Assembly: GCA_031267685.1 (NCBI GenBank)
Contig: JAIRYV010000009.1
Coordinates: 31,959-95,958, forward strand
DNA from: Treponema sp.
GTDB taxonomy: Bacteria > Spirochaetota > Spirochaetia > Treponematales > Breznakiellaceae
Direction: 5' to 3'
DNA: 64,000 nucleotides
Shown: positions 26,552 to 34,711 of the stretch, piece by piece
Layout: each line of letters starts with the position of its first letter
How positions within the stretch are numbered: the first letter of the stretch is position 1
The notes under the pieces: model-generated
What the model was told of the DNA's origin: nothing
Seen by the model: only the letters and a program-made list of their open reading frames with translations
The model's database searches: none
Made by a program: the position numbers and the translations under genes

Positions 26552-27475
26552 ATGACAAACAAAATAGTACGCCGTACCATTAGGCGCAACTGGGATTCAA
26601 ACGTATTATCCGTGATCGCGTATACGCTCAATGGCCTTGTGGCTTTAGTGTGTCTCGTGCCGTTCATCATGGTAGTGTCCGCGTCATTTTCTTCAGAAGA
26701 GGTAGTGCAGCTTCATGGGTTTTCTCTTTTGCCCCGCGACATTTCTCTGGAGGCGTATAAGACCGTGTTTAAGGAGCCTTCGGTTATTGCGCGGGCGTAT
26801 ATGATTACTATTCTGCTTACGCTTAGCGGAACCGCGCTTGGACTTTTTATACAGACTATGACCGCTTATGTGCTTTCAAGAAAAGATTTCGCGTGGAGAA
26901 ATCGCTTTTCTTTTTTCTTTTATTTTACCACGCTGTTTAACGGCGGATTGGTTCCTTCGTATATTCTGATGACGCGCTATCTCCACCTGAAGAATAATTA
27001 TCTTGTGATCTTAGTGCCGTTTCTGTTTAGTGTGTATAATCTGCTTATTATGAAGAGTTATATCATGGTTATCCCTGATTCGCTGGTGGATGCGGCGAAA
27101 ATCGACGGGTGTGGGGAATTTCGGACCCTTATTCAGGTGATTATGCCGATGCTGAAACCTGCGCTTGCCACAGTGGGGCTTTTTATCGCGCTTGCCTATT
27201 GGAACGATTGGTATAACGCCATGCTTTATATATCTAATGAAAGGATGCAGCCGCTCCAGTATTTCTTATATAATCAGGTTAATAACATAGAGGCGTATAA
27301 AAAAATCATTGCGTCCAATGCGGTTGGTGCTGATGTGGCGGCGGCAATCAATATGCCGACCCAGACACTGAAAATGGCGCTGACAGTGGTCGTAACCGGC
27401 CCTATTGTGCTTTTATATCCGCTGGTTCAGAAGTATTTTGTGCAGGGTATAACAATAGGAGCGGTTAAGGGTTAG
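26552..27475 (+). CDS. lplC: Sugar ABC transporter permease, LplC/YtcP type
   Basis: The second permease, also 307 residues, has six helices and the EAA loop VDAAKIDGCGEFRTLIQVIM. The LVCLVPFIMVVSASFS start and the C-terminal YPLVQKYFVQGITIGAVKG are typical of this CUT1 subgroup. It begins 18 bases after lplB behind AAAGGGGG. With LplB it forms the channel for an oligosaccharide; galactan fragments are likely given the GH53 gene downstream. Confidence 0.92.
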   Translation: MTNKIVRRTIRRNWDSNVLSVIAYTLNGLVALVCLVPFIMVVSASFSSEEVVQLHGFSLLPRDISLEAYKTVFKEPSVIARAYMITILLTLSGTALGLFIQTMTAYVLSRKDFAWRNRFSFFFYFTTLFNGGLVPSYILMTRYLHLKNNYLVILVPFLFSVYNLLIMKSYIMVIPDSLVDAAKIDGCGEFRTLIQVIMPMLKPALATVGLFIALAYWNDWYNAMLYISNERMQPLQYFLYNQVNNIEAYKKIIASNAVGADVAAAINMPTQTLKMALTVVVTGPIVLLYPLVQKYFVQGITIGAVKG

Positions 27476-27484
27476 GGGAATTGT

Positions 27485-27502
27485 CAGGTTTATATAAACC
27501 TG
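27485..27502 (+). promoter_or_regulatory. 18-bp perfect palindrome between permease and binding-protein genes
   Basis: CAGGTTTATATAAACCTG is a perfect palindrome in the 60-base gap, followed 10 bases later by TTTT. It could be an intercistronic hairpin that sets relative amounts of permease and binding protein, or an operator. Confidence 0.5.
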
Positions 27503-27535
27503 CGATACTATTTTAGTTTAAGGGAGGAACGATAG

Positions 27536-29113
27536 ATGAAAAAAACTATCTTCACACGTGGATTTTTGCTTATTGGGATGCTTTTTGCGATGGCGCCCGG
27601 TATGCTTTTTGGCGGAGGTGGCTCACAAGGTGCCGCATCTGGGGGAGCGAGTGGAAGCAAGACCTATAATGGCATTGATGTTTCCGTGCCGCAGACAATC
27701 AGGATGTATCTGCTTGGAGATAAACCAAAGGATTTCGACATGGTATATGCTGAACTCAACAAAAGGTTTCAGGAAAAACTTAATGTGACTGTTTCTGTGT
27801 CATTTCTTTCCTGGGCTGAACACGGTCAGAAGTATCCGCTGCTTTTTTCTGGGGGTGAAGATTTTGACCTGATTTTTACTGCAGCGCAGTGGGCGCATTA
27901 TGAAACTACGGCAGCCATGGGTGGTTTTTACGCGCTGACCCTTGATTTTATCCAGAAATACGCGCCGGGGATTAAGGCGACTGTGCCACAGGTGGGCTGG
28001 GATCAGGCTGCTATTGCGGGGAAAATCTACATGGTTCCGCAGTATCAGAACGAGTTTAATGCTGATGTGGTTGCGCTGCGCGGGGATATTATGGCAAAAT
28101 ACGGCTATACTGATATGACGAGCCTTGACCAGTTGATTGAGTTCTATGACAAGGTCGCGGCGGATCAGGCAAGCACTGGCATATCGCCGCTTGGAAACGC
28201 GAGTGGCGGTTTGTTATACGATTATTTCCGGCAGAATGGCATGGCTGTTATGCCCGGTTCCATGAGCGAGTTTTTTATTTATCACACGCAAGATCCAAGT
28301 GATACCAAAGTGAGCTATCTACTCGACTGGCCCCTATTCGAGCGATATTGTCAGGCAATGAAAACGTACTATGAGCGGGGTTTTTGGTCAAAAGATTCCC
28401 TTGCTTCTACGGATCAACGCCAGGATGGTTTGCTTCGTGGCACGGCTGTATCTATGGTCTGGAATATCGGCTCGGTTAAGAGCTTTGTGGACGAGGCGAA
28501 CAAGGCGCATCCTATGTGGAATATTAATATGTATGACCTTTATCCGAATATGCCAAAGGGCGTGAAACCGTATATTAACAATGGCATGTCGGTCAATGCG
28601 GCAAGCAGGAAAAAAGAGCGGGCAATGATGGTTCTTGACCTTTTGTATACTGACAAGGAAATCCATGATCTGGCGCTTTACGGTATTGAGGGTATGCACT
28701 GGAAAGCGGTTGGCGACGATCAGTATGAGAAGCTGGCAAAATCAGTGGATTTTAGCCCGGGCGCTTATTGTAACTGGGGTTGGAATAATCAGAATCTGTT
28801 GCGCACTGAGTATGTTGCCAATCCCACGCTGGTTGACTTAAAAGCGAGGGAGCTTGAGGGGTCATGGAACAAGAATGTTAAACCGGATCATTTGTTTGAC
28901 GGGTTTAGTTTTGACAAGTCGAAGATTACTTCGGAGGTTGCGATGGTGGAGTCCATAGTTGCTGAGTATTACACGCCGCTCATTAGCGGCATGGCGGGCG
29001 ATGTGTCAGCTGCAATCAGGGTGCTTCGGACTCAGTTAGAAAATGCTGGCATCCAGAGAATTATTAACGAGTTTAACACACAGGCTGCTGCTTTTGTTGC
29101 GGCGCGGAAATAG
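27536..29113 (+). CDS. Extracellular sugar-binding protein of the Lpl-type importer
   Basis: The 525-residue protein begins with a signal peptide (MKKTIFTRGFLLIGMLFAM...LFGGGGSQG) and continues as a family 1 solute-binding protein of the LipO type (FLSWAEHGQKYPLLFSGGED near residue 93). No lipobox cysteine follows the signal peptide, so it is probably soluble in the periplasm. GGGAGG before the ATG supports the start. It completes the importer with the two permeases upstream. The ligand is inferred to be an oligosaccharide. Confidence 0.92.
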   Translation: MKKTIFTRGFLLIGMLFAMAPGMLFGGGGSQGAASGGASGSKTYNGIDVSVPQTIRMYLLGDKPKDFDMVYAELNKRFQEKLNVTVSVSFLSWAEHGQKYPLLFSGGEDFDLIFTAAQWAHYETTAAMGGFYALTLDFIQKYAPGIKATVPQVGWDQAAIAGKIYMVPQYQNEFNADVVALRGDIMAKYGYTDMTSLDQLIEFYDKVAADQASTGISPLGNASGGLLYDYFRQNGMAVMPGSMSEFFIYHTQDPSDTKVSYLLDWPLFERYCQAMKTYYERGFWSKDSLASTDQRQDGLLRGTAVSMVWNIGSVKSFVDEANKAHPMWNINMYDLYPNMPKGVKPYINNGMSVNAASRKKERAMMVLDLLYTDKEIHDLALYGIEGMHWKAVGDDQYEKLAKSVDFSPGAYCNWGWNNQNLLRTEYVANPTLVDLKARELEGSWNKNVKPDHLFDGFSFDKSKITSEVAMVESIVAEYYTPLISGMAGDVSAAIRVLRTQLENAGIQRIINEFNTQAAAFVAARK

Positions 29114-29206
29114 GCGCATTGGCATTTTAGCGGGGCGCTGTTTCGTTTTCGGCGGCGTTCCGCCTTGCACTAGCACTTTGACGAGGTTTGGATTAGCATA
29201 TACAGG

Positions 29207-30490
29207 ATGAAAGCAAGAACTTTATTTGATTTGACTGCGTCGCTAAGCGATGCTGCAATGGTTTTTGGTTGTATCAGCGCGGTGGTAAAAGATACTGATG
29301 CTGTGTCTGCTGCTGATTTTCGGGTGGAACCTATTGAAGGCATTCCTGTGGATTTTATACGTGGGGTTGATATTTCTAGTGTACTGGCAGCTGAAGCTGG
29401 GGGTGTTATGTATCGGGATTTTAGCGGTGTGCCGCAGGATATTTTCAAGACCCTTGCCGAAGCTGGGGTCAACTATATCCGCATTCGTGTGTGGAATGAC
29501 CCGTTTGTTCGTCAGTGGGACCTAGACCACGGCGCTCCAGAGGAATGGTTTGGTAAGAGCTATGGTGGCGGGAATTGCGACGCTGAGAATGCGCGGAAAA
29601 TTGGTGAGCGTATTGTTACGGCAAACGCGGTAACAGGCGCGGGCATGAAGCTATTTGTTGATTTTCATTATTCTGATTTCTGGGCAGACCCTGCGCGTCA
29701 GCGTGTACCAAAGGCTTGGGATGGCATGGACATTGATGCAAAGAAAATCGCCATTGCTGAGTATACAGAAGAGGCGCTTACCTTGATTGCCTCTTCGGGT
29801 GTCAGCATTGGCATGGTGCAGATTGGCAATGAGATAAATAACGGTATGGCGGGTGAGCAGGGCGATGGCGTATTCGAGCTTCTCAAAGCAGCTGGAGCCG
29901 CGGTTCGCAAGGTCAGCCCGAATAGCCGTATTGTTATTCATTACACAAACCCTGAAGTTATCAACGCACATATCAACCGAGCGAAAGCCCTTGGAGAAAA
30001 CAGTGTGGACTATGATATTTTTGCCACGTCGTACTACCCTGAGTGGCACGGAACGTTAGCGAACCTCAAGACGGAACTGAGCAAAGTAAAGGCTGCGTAC
30101 CCGAATAAAGACATTTTAATAGCGGAATATGGCAGCAGACTGGAAATTGAGGAAGCGGTGAGCCATGATCTGCTTAATGCGGAGGCTGGGACACATCCGG
30201 CGACGGTACAGTGGCAGGCGGATGCAATGCGTGATGCCATTGCTGTTGCGGTGGAGCTTGGTTTTATCGGGCTTTGTTATTACGAGCCGGCTTGGATTGC
30301 GCTTCCGGCACATAACACGGTTGAGACCTGGGAGAAGCACGGTTATGGCTGGGCGAATGTCTTTGCGTGTATGTACGACATGCCCAATGTGGGTGAGACC
30401 GGCAGCCCGGATAGCAGCCGCGCTCTGTTCTTTGACGACGGCAGGCCCAAGTCGGCACTGAATGTGTTCAAGGATGTTTATTCGGAATGA
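29207..30490 (+). CDS. GH53 endo-beta-1,4-galactanase
   Basis: Glycoside hydrolase family 53 enzymes cut beta-1,4-galactan side chains of pectin. The family marks are RGVDISSVLAAEAGG, VNYIRIRVWNDPF, VDFHYSDFWADP, the acid/base glutamate in QIGNEINNG (about residue 208) and the nucleophile in LIAEYGSRLE (about 306). The first 40 residues are odd: MKAR is followed by a weakly hydrophobic stretch ending VFGC, not a convincing signal peptide, so the enzyme may be cytoplasmic or a poorly predicted lipoprotein. Ribosome-binding site is weak. It follows the importer genes by 93 bases. Confidence 0.93.
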   Translation: MKARTLFDLTASLSDAAMVFGCISAVVKDTDAVSAADFRVEPIEGIPVDFIRGVDISSVLAAEAGGVMYRDFSGVPQDIFKTLAEAGVNYIRIRVWNDPFVRQWDLDHGAPEEWFGKSYGGGNCDAENARKIGERIVTANAVTGAGMKLFVDFHYSDFWADPARQRVPKAWDGMDIDAKKIAIAEYTEEALTLIASSGVSIGMVQIGNEINNGMAGEQGDGVFELLKAAGAAVRKVSPNSRIVIHYTNPEVINAHINRAKALGENSVDYDIFATSYYPEWHGTLANLKTELSKVKAAYPNKDILIAEYGSRLEIEEAVSHDLLNAEAGTHPATVQWQADAMRDAIAVAVELGFIGLCYYEPAWIALPAHNTVETWEKHGYGWANVFACMYDMPNVGETGSPDSSRALFFDDGRPKSALNVFKDVYSE

Positions 30491-30502
30491 GTTGAGTAGC
30501 CC

Positions 30503-30554
30503 TGTTGAGAGAGGATCGCCGTCCAAAAGAGTAACTCCCTCAACACTATTTTTT
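30503..30554 (+). terminator. Rho-independent terminator after the galactanase gene
   Basis: TGTTGAGAGAG (30503-30513) pairs with CTCCCTCAACA (30535-30545), one mismatch, and is followed by TATTTTTT. It ends the importer-galactanase transcript. Confidence 0.8.
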
Positions 30555-30583
30555 CTGCGAGGATATTTCACCTGCGCAATCTT

Positions 30584-30838
30584 TCAATTAACCCTGTTAC
30601 TGACACCCGTAATAAGCATATTCTTTATTTTGTATTCTAAAGTTTCTAAAACAACAAAATCATCTGGACTTTCCTATTCATTAGCAATATCCTGTAATAC
30701 TTTTAGTAGATCAATATCTGTTTTTTCTTTTATATAGTCCCATGCTTTGTCTCTGCTATAATATAAACCGCCAATACCTTTATAGGTAGTTTCCAATGTC
30801 TCTTGTATACGAACAATAGGACAGTCTATTCCCGGCAT
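30584..30838 (-). pseudogene. Small unknown gene interrupted by an in-frame TAG
   Basis: AAGGAG six bases before an ATG at 30838 starts a 54-codon frame (MPGIDCPIVRIQETLETTY..., ...LLKVLQDIANE) that stops at TAG 30674-30676. The same frame continues without break for 29 more codons (ESPDDFVVLETLEYKIKNML...) to TGA at 30584 and reads as one coherent helical protein of about 84 residues. So this is either a young pseudogene, a 54-residue protein, or a gene with amber read-through. The family is not recognised. The element at 30861-30888 lies just upstream. Confidence 0.5.
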
Positions 30839-30860
30839 TGCTAACTCCTTGAAATGTATC

Positions 30861-30888
30861 TTGGTATACTATTTTTTGACTGTCAAGG
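30861..30888 (-). promoter_or_regulatory. Second copy of the 28-bp upstream element
   Basis: This copy differs in three positions from 24968-24995 and lies 23 bases before the ATG of the small gene at 30838, the same side and orientation as the other copy relative to its gene. Confidence 0.5.
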
Positions 30889-30940
30889 CATGTTTTACGT
30901 TTTTTATAGAACTTCAGGTAATATTATACGGAATAGAGGG

Positions 30941-30969
30941 TTGTTATTTAATGACAATGGTGCTATTCT
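30941..30969 (+). promoter_or_regulatory. Promoter of the transketolase operon
   Basis: TTGTTA (30941-30946) and TATTCT (30964-30969) are 17 bp apart, followed by GGAGG and the ATG at 30987. The short leader suits a start point near 30976. Confidence 0.5.
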
Positions 30970-30986
30970 GACTGTGGAGGTTGTCT

Positions 30987-31814
30987 ATGATAGATGAATG
31001 TACTCTCAAGAAACTAAAAGCGATTGCCCATACTTTACGCCGCGATGTAATCGAGATGATCGGCGTTGGAACTGCGGGGCATTTGGGTGGGTCCGTGTCT
31101 CTGGCGGAGCTTATGGCGGTTTTGTACTTTCACACGATGCGTTTCGACAAGGACAAACTGTGCGACTCGAATCGTGACCGGCTTGTTCTGTCAAAGGGAC
31201 ACGCGGCGCTCATTCAGTACGCCGCGTTCTGTGAGCTGGGCTTGTTTCCCCGCGAGGAGCTTAAACGGGTCAAGGAACTGGGCGGGCTTTTGCAGGGACA
31301 CCCGGATCTGAGTATTCCCGGCATTGAGGCTGTTACTGGCTCACTGGGACAGGGGCTTTCCATTGGCGTAGGTATGGCGTTGGCGCTGAGGCTCGACCAG
31401 AACAGTGGCCGCGTATACGTCATCATGGGCGATGGAGAGCAGTCCGAGGGGCAGCTTTGGGAGGCATCTGAGGCAGCGGCCAATTTCAAGGTGGATAATC
31501 TCACGGCATTCATTGACTGGAACAAGGTGCAGGCGACTGGCCCCACAAGCGAAACGTTCACCATCCCTGACCTTGATAAAAAATGGCGGGCATTTGGCTG
31601 GAAGATCATTATGTGTCCGGGTCATGACATAGCCAAAATTATTGCCGCGATTGAACAAGCGCGGCAGATAACGGAAAAGCCCACGGTCATCATACTGGAC
31701 ACGATCAAGGGGAAGGGCTTCTCATTTGCAGAGGGAAACGCCGCGTATCACAATGGTATACTCGACGAGGCCACGTACAAAAAGGCGCTGGCGGAACTGG
31801 AGGCAGATTTATGA
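30987..31814 (+). CDS. Transketolase, N-terminal (thiamine-binding) subunit
   Basis: The 275-residue protein is the first half of a split transketolase: GTAGHLGGSVSLAELMA, DRLVLSKGHAA, GSLGQGLSIGVGMA and the thiamine diphosphate/Mg motif GDGEQSEGQLWEA. With the next gene it transfers two-carbon units between sugars. GGAGG seven bases before the ATG at 30987 sets the start; a TTG two codons earlier is unlikely. Its TGA overlaps the ATG of the second subunit. Split transketolases are often dedicated to a special sugar route rather than the main pentose phosphate path. Confidence 0.95.
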   Translation: MIDECTLKKLKAIAHTLRRDVIEMIGVGTAGHLGGSVSLAELMAVLYFHTMRFDKDKLCDSNRDRLVLSKGHAALIQYAAFCELGLFPREELKRVKELGGLLQGHPDLSIPGIEAVTGSLGQGLSIGVGMALALRLDQNSGRVYVIMGDGEQSEGQLWEASEAAANFKVDNLTAFIDWNKVQATGPTSETFTIPDLDKKWRAFGWKIIMCPGHDIAKIIAAIEQARQITEKPTVIILDTIKGKGFSFAEGNAAYHNGILDEATYKKALAELEADL

Positions 31815-32752
31815 TCGAAAAAGTTAATTTACGTAAAGCATATGGAGAGGCTCTTGTTGAGGCGGGCAAGCTCAACAAGGACATCGTGGTTCTGGAGGCT
31901 GATCTTGGCAAGTCTACTATGTCCGTGCTATTCAAGCAGGCGTTTCCGGATCGCTACTTCGAGATGGGCATTGCTGAACAGGACATGACATCTGTTGCCG
32001 CTGGTCTTGCGCTAGCCGGAAAGATTCCTTTCACGGGTACTTTTGCTGTATTTGCCGCTGGCCGTGCTTATGACCAGATACGCTGTTCAGTGGCCATTCC
32101 TCAAGCCAATGTAAAAATCATCGGCTCAAGCTGTGGCCTTTCAGACTTCGGCGACGGCAAGACTCACCAGAGCGTGGAAGACGCCAACATTATCAGAGCT
32201 ATTCCGAACATGACTGTTCTCAATCCATGCGACGCGGTGGAAGTGAAGAAGATGCTCAAAGCCATAATTCAGTATCACGGTCCGGTGTACCTTCGCATCA
32301 ACCGCAACGATCTGCCAGTATATACCGTGCCGGATGGCGAGTATGAGATTGGTAAGCTGTATCCGATATACGGGAAGACGGACAGCGAGGCGGTCATCTT
32401 TGCCACTGGCGTTATGGTGAGTAAGGCTGTGAAAGCCGCTGAGCAGCTGGCGTCTGAGGGCGTCTCTGTACAGGTGATCAATGTCAGCACTCTGAAGCCT
32501 CTTATCATGGAAGAAATCGTAAAATACGCGGTGGGGAAGAAGGCGGTCATCACCGCCGAAGAATCGGTGAAAACCGGCGGCCTGGGTCAAAGCATCGCCT
32601 CGCTACTCATGGGCAAGGTGAATGTCTGCTTTGAGCAGGTGGCGATAAACGACGAGTTCGGAACATCGGCGCGTGATTACGATCAGCTTCTTGACAGGTA
32701 TGGCCTGAGCGCGGAGCATGTGTTACAGGCCGTTAAAAAAGCGCTTAGTTAA
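31811..32752 (+). CDS. Transketolase, C-terminal subunit
   Basis: The 313-residue partner has the pyrimidine-binding domain (VVLEADLGKST, then FEMGIAEQDMTSVAAGLAL with the catalytic glutamate) and the C-terminal transketolase domain (VQVINVSTLKPL, VITAEESVKTGGLG). It overlaps the first subunit gene by four bases, ensuring equal amounts. It is followed after about 80 bases by two dehydrogenase genes that likely act in the same pathway. Confidence 0.95.
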   Translation: MIEKVNLRKAYGEALVEAGKLNKDIVVLEADLGKSTMSVLFKQAFPDRYFEMGIAEQDMTSVAAGLALAGKIPFTGTFAVFAAGRAYDQIRCSVAIPQANVKIIGSSCGLSDFGDGKTHQSVEDANIIRAIPNMTVLNPCDAVEVKKMLKAIIQYHGPVYLRINRNDLPVYTVPDGEYEIGKLYPIYGKTDSEAVIFATGVMVSKAVKAAEQLASEGVSVQVINVSTLKPLIMEEIVKYAVGKKAVITAEESVKTGGLGQSIASLLMGKVNVCFEQVAINDEFGTSARDYDQLLDRYGLSAEHVLQAVKKALS

Positions 32753-32830
32753 GAAATAGTCTGCGGGTTAGGCGGATTCATGCTGATTAAACCCGCGCAA
32801 TCTGTAGACATTATATTCAAGGAGGACATT

Positions 32831-33715
32831 ATGGAAAAGATTGGTTTTATCGGATTAGGTATCATGGGTCGTCCCATGGCGAAGAACCTCATCAAGGCTG
32901 GCTACAAGCTCGTGGTGTATGACAAGTTTGCAAAGCTGGATGACGTAGTGGCGCTCGGCGCAGAAGGTGCGGACTCAAACAAAGAGCTTGCCGGGAAAAG
33001 CGATATCATCATCACCATGTTGCCCAATTCGCCGCATGTCCAAGAAGCGGTATGCGGAGCGGATGGCATTCTCGAAGGCGTTAAGAGCAGTGCAATAGTC
33101 GTGGATATGAGTTCCATCGCGCCTGCCGTGAGTCAGGAAGTGGGAGCCGCGCTTAAAGCAAAAGGTGTGGCGTTTCTGGATGCACCGGTTTCAGGCGGCG
33201 AACCCAAGGCCATTGACGGCACACTCGCCATTATGGTAGGCGGAGATAGGGCGGTATTCGACAAGGTGAAGCCTATACTCGAAAAGATGGGTTCGTCGGT
33301 AACGCTCGTCGGAGACATTGGAAGCGGGAATGTAACCAAGCTCGCCAACCAGATCATTGTGGCGCTCAACATTGCGGCGGTTTCCGAAGCCTTTGTGCTT
33401 GCCACCAAAGCGGGTGTTGACCCGCAATCGGTGTTTGACGCAATTAAGGGCGGGCTCGCTGGTTCAACCGTGATGAACGCCAAAGTCCCGATGATACTGG
33501 ATGGTAATTTTAAGCCCGGTTTCCGCATTGAGTTACACATCAAAGACCTACAAAACGCGCTTGACACTGCTCATACGCTCGGCGTACCTATTCCGCTCAC
33601 TGCATCGGTGATGGAAACGCTTCAGGCGCTCAAAAACCACGGATATGCGGCACATGATCATAGCGCTATCGTGAAGTTCTACGAGAAACTCGCGCAAATC
33701 GAAGTGAGGAAGTAA
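32831..33715 (+). CDS. Beta-hydroxyacid dehydrogenase (GarR / 3-hydroxyisobutyrate type)
   Basis: The 294-residue enzyme has the NAD(P) loop IGFIGLGIMGRPMAKNL at the N-terminus, the substrate motif FLDAPVSGGEPKA and the catalytic lysine in GNVTKLANQ (about residue 172). Family members reduce tartronate semialdehyde, succinate semialdehyde or 3-hydroxyisobutyrate. AAGGAGG before the ATG at 32831 fixes the start; an upstream ATG at 32780 lacks a site. Its TAA is followed at once by the ATG of the next gene. The real substrate is unknown. Confidence 0.93.
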   Translation: MEKIGFIGLGIMGRPMAKNLIKAGYKLVVYDKFAKLDDVVALGAEGADSNKELAGKSDIIITMLPNSPHVQEAVCGADGILEGVKSSAIVVDMSSIAPAVSQEVGAALKAKGVAFLDAPVSGGEPKAIDGTLAIMVGGDRAVFDKVKPILEKMGSSVTLVGDIGSGNVTKLANQIIVALNIAAVSEAFVLATKAGVDPQSVFDAIKGGLAGSTVMNAKVPMILDGNFKPGFRIELHIKDLQNALDTAHTLGVPIPLTASVMETLQALKNHGYAAHDHSAIVKFYEKLAQIEVRK

Positions 33716-34483
33716 ATGCGGCTTCTTAAAGCGAATGGCAGCCCCAAAATTGCGCTCATCACCGGCGCGGGACAGGGTATCGGAGCGCGGATAGCAGCGC
33801 GTTTTGCAGAAGAAGGCGCGTTTGTGTTCATCGCTGACCTGAATGGAGAAACCGGTAACAACACCGTGCGTGATATTCAGGCAAAAGGTGGTAAAGCAGC
33901 CTTTGTAACGCTCAACGTGAGCGATGAAGCAAGCTGGATCGCCACACTTGACGCGGTAAAAACCAGCGCAGGTAGGCTTGACATCCTCGTGAACAACGCG
34001 GGCATCAATATCCGTAAAAGCATTGAGGATATGCCCCCAGAGGATCTCGACAATATGCTCGCGGTAAACGTGAAAGGCCCCTTTCTCGGCACAAAACACG
34101 TTATCCCGCTCATGCGGGCTGGCGGCGGCGGTTCCATCATCAATATGTCGTCCGTGTGCGGACTCATTGGCCATCGCTACACGCCCGAAGCGTATACGGT
34201 AACCAAAGGCGCAGTAACGCTTCTCACCCGCAGTATCGCCGTGCGTTATGCAAAGGACAAGATTCGCTGTAACAGCCTGCATCCCAGCACAGTACACACG
34301 CCGCTCACCGACATACTCTTTCAAGACCCCATGAAAAAAGCAGAGCGTATCGGCGAAGTACCCTTAGGCCGTCTTGCCGCGGTCGAGGATGTCGCAAACG
34401 CCGCACTCTACCTCGCTTCTGACGAGGCAGCGTTCATAAACGGCGTGGCCCTGCCTGTGGACGGTGGTACTACTGCTGATTAA
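33716..34483 (+). CDS. Short-chain dehydrogenase/reductase
   Basis: The 255-residue enzyme is a classical SDR: cofactor loop ITGAGQGIGARIA, NNAG in LVNNAGINIRKS, catalytic serine in INMSSVCG, and YTVTK with the tyrosine and lysine. An aspartate after strand two (FIADLNGE) points to NAD. It begins directly after the stop of the dehydrogenase gene upstream, so they are translationally coupled. A polyol or sugar-acid substrate is likely from context. Confidence 0.94.
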   Translation: MRLLKANGSPKIALITGAGQGIGARIAARFAEEGAFVFIADLNGETGNNTVRDIQAKGGKAAFVTLNVSDEASWIATLDAVKTSAGRLDILVNNAGINIRKSIEDMPPEDLDNMLAVNVKGPFLGTKHVIPLMRAGGGGSIINMSSVCGLIGHRYTPEAYTVTKGAVTLLTRSIAVRYAKDKIRCNSLHPSTVHTPLTDILFQDPMKKAERIGEVPLGRLAAVEDVANAALYLASDEAAFINGVALPVDGGTTAD

Positions 34484-34531
34484 CAGAGCAGGTCGTTACG
34501 CAGAGAAGACACTCTACTAAGAAACTGTGTA

Positions 34532-34568
34532 GAAATAACCTGGTCGATCGGTCGGGTTATTTCCTTTT
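34532..34568 (+). terminator. Rho-independent terminator of the transketolase operon
   Basis: GAAATAACC (34532-34540) and GGTTATTTC (34555-34563) form a perfect stem around a 14-nt loop that itself holds CGATCG; CTTTTC follows. Confidence 0.75.
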
Positions 34569-34612
34569 CAAGAAGAAGCCTTCAATACTCTGCCTGTTGG
34601 AGCAATTCTTTG

Positions 34613-34641
34613 TTGACAGACAAAATTTTTGTTGATATAGT
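34613..34641 (+). promoter_or_regulatory. Strong sigma-70-type promoter of the LacI-family regulator
   Basis: TTGACA (34613-34618), 17 bp, TATAGT (34636-34641): near consensus. It gives a leader of about 60 bases that contains the palindrome at 34659-34695. Confidence 0.8.
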
Positions 34642-34658
34642 GAACACGATTTCAGTAT

Positions 34659-34695
34659 TGAACATGTTTGTTAATCATTGAGGCAAACACGTTCA
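34659..34695 (+). promoter_or_regulatory. Inverted repeat, probable LacI-family operator
   Basis: TGAACATGTTTG (34659-34670) and CAAACACGTTCA (34684-34695) are complementary at 11 of 12 positions, and TGAACACG at 34641 is a third half-site. Placed just after the promoter, it suits repression of the regulator by itself. Confidence 0.6.
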
Positions 34696-34711
34696 TTAAG
34701 GCAGGTGTTGT

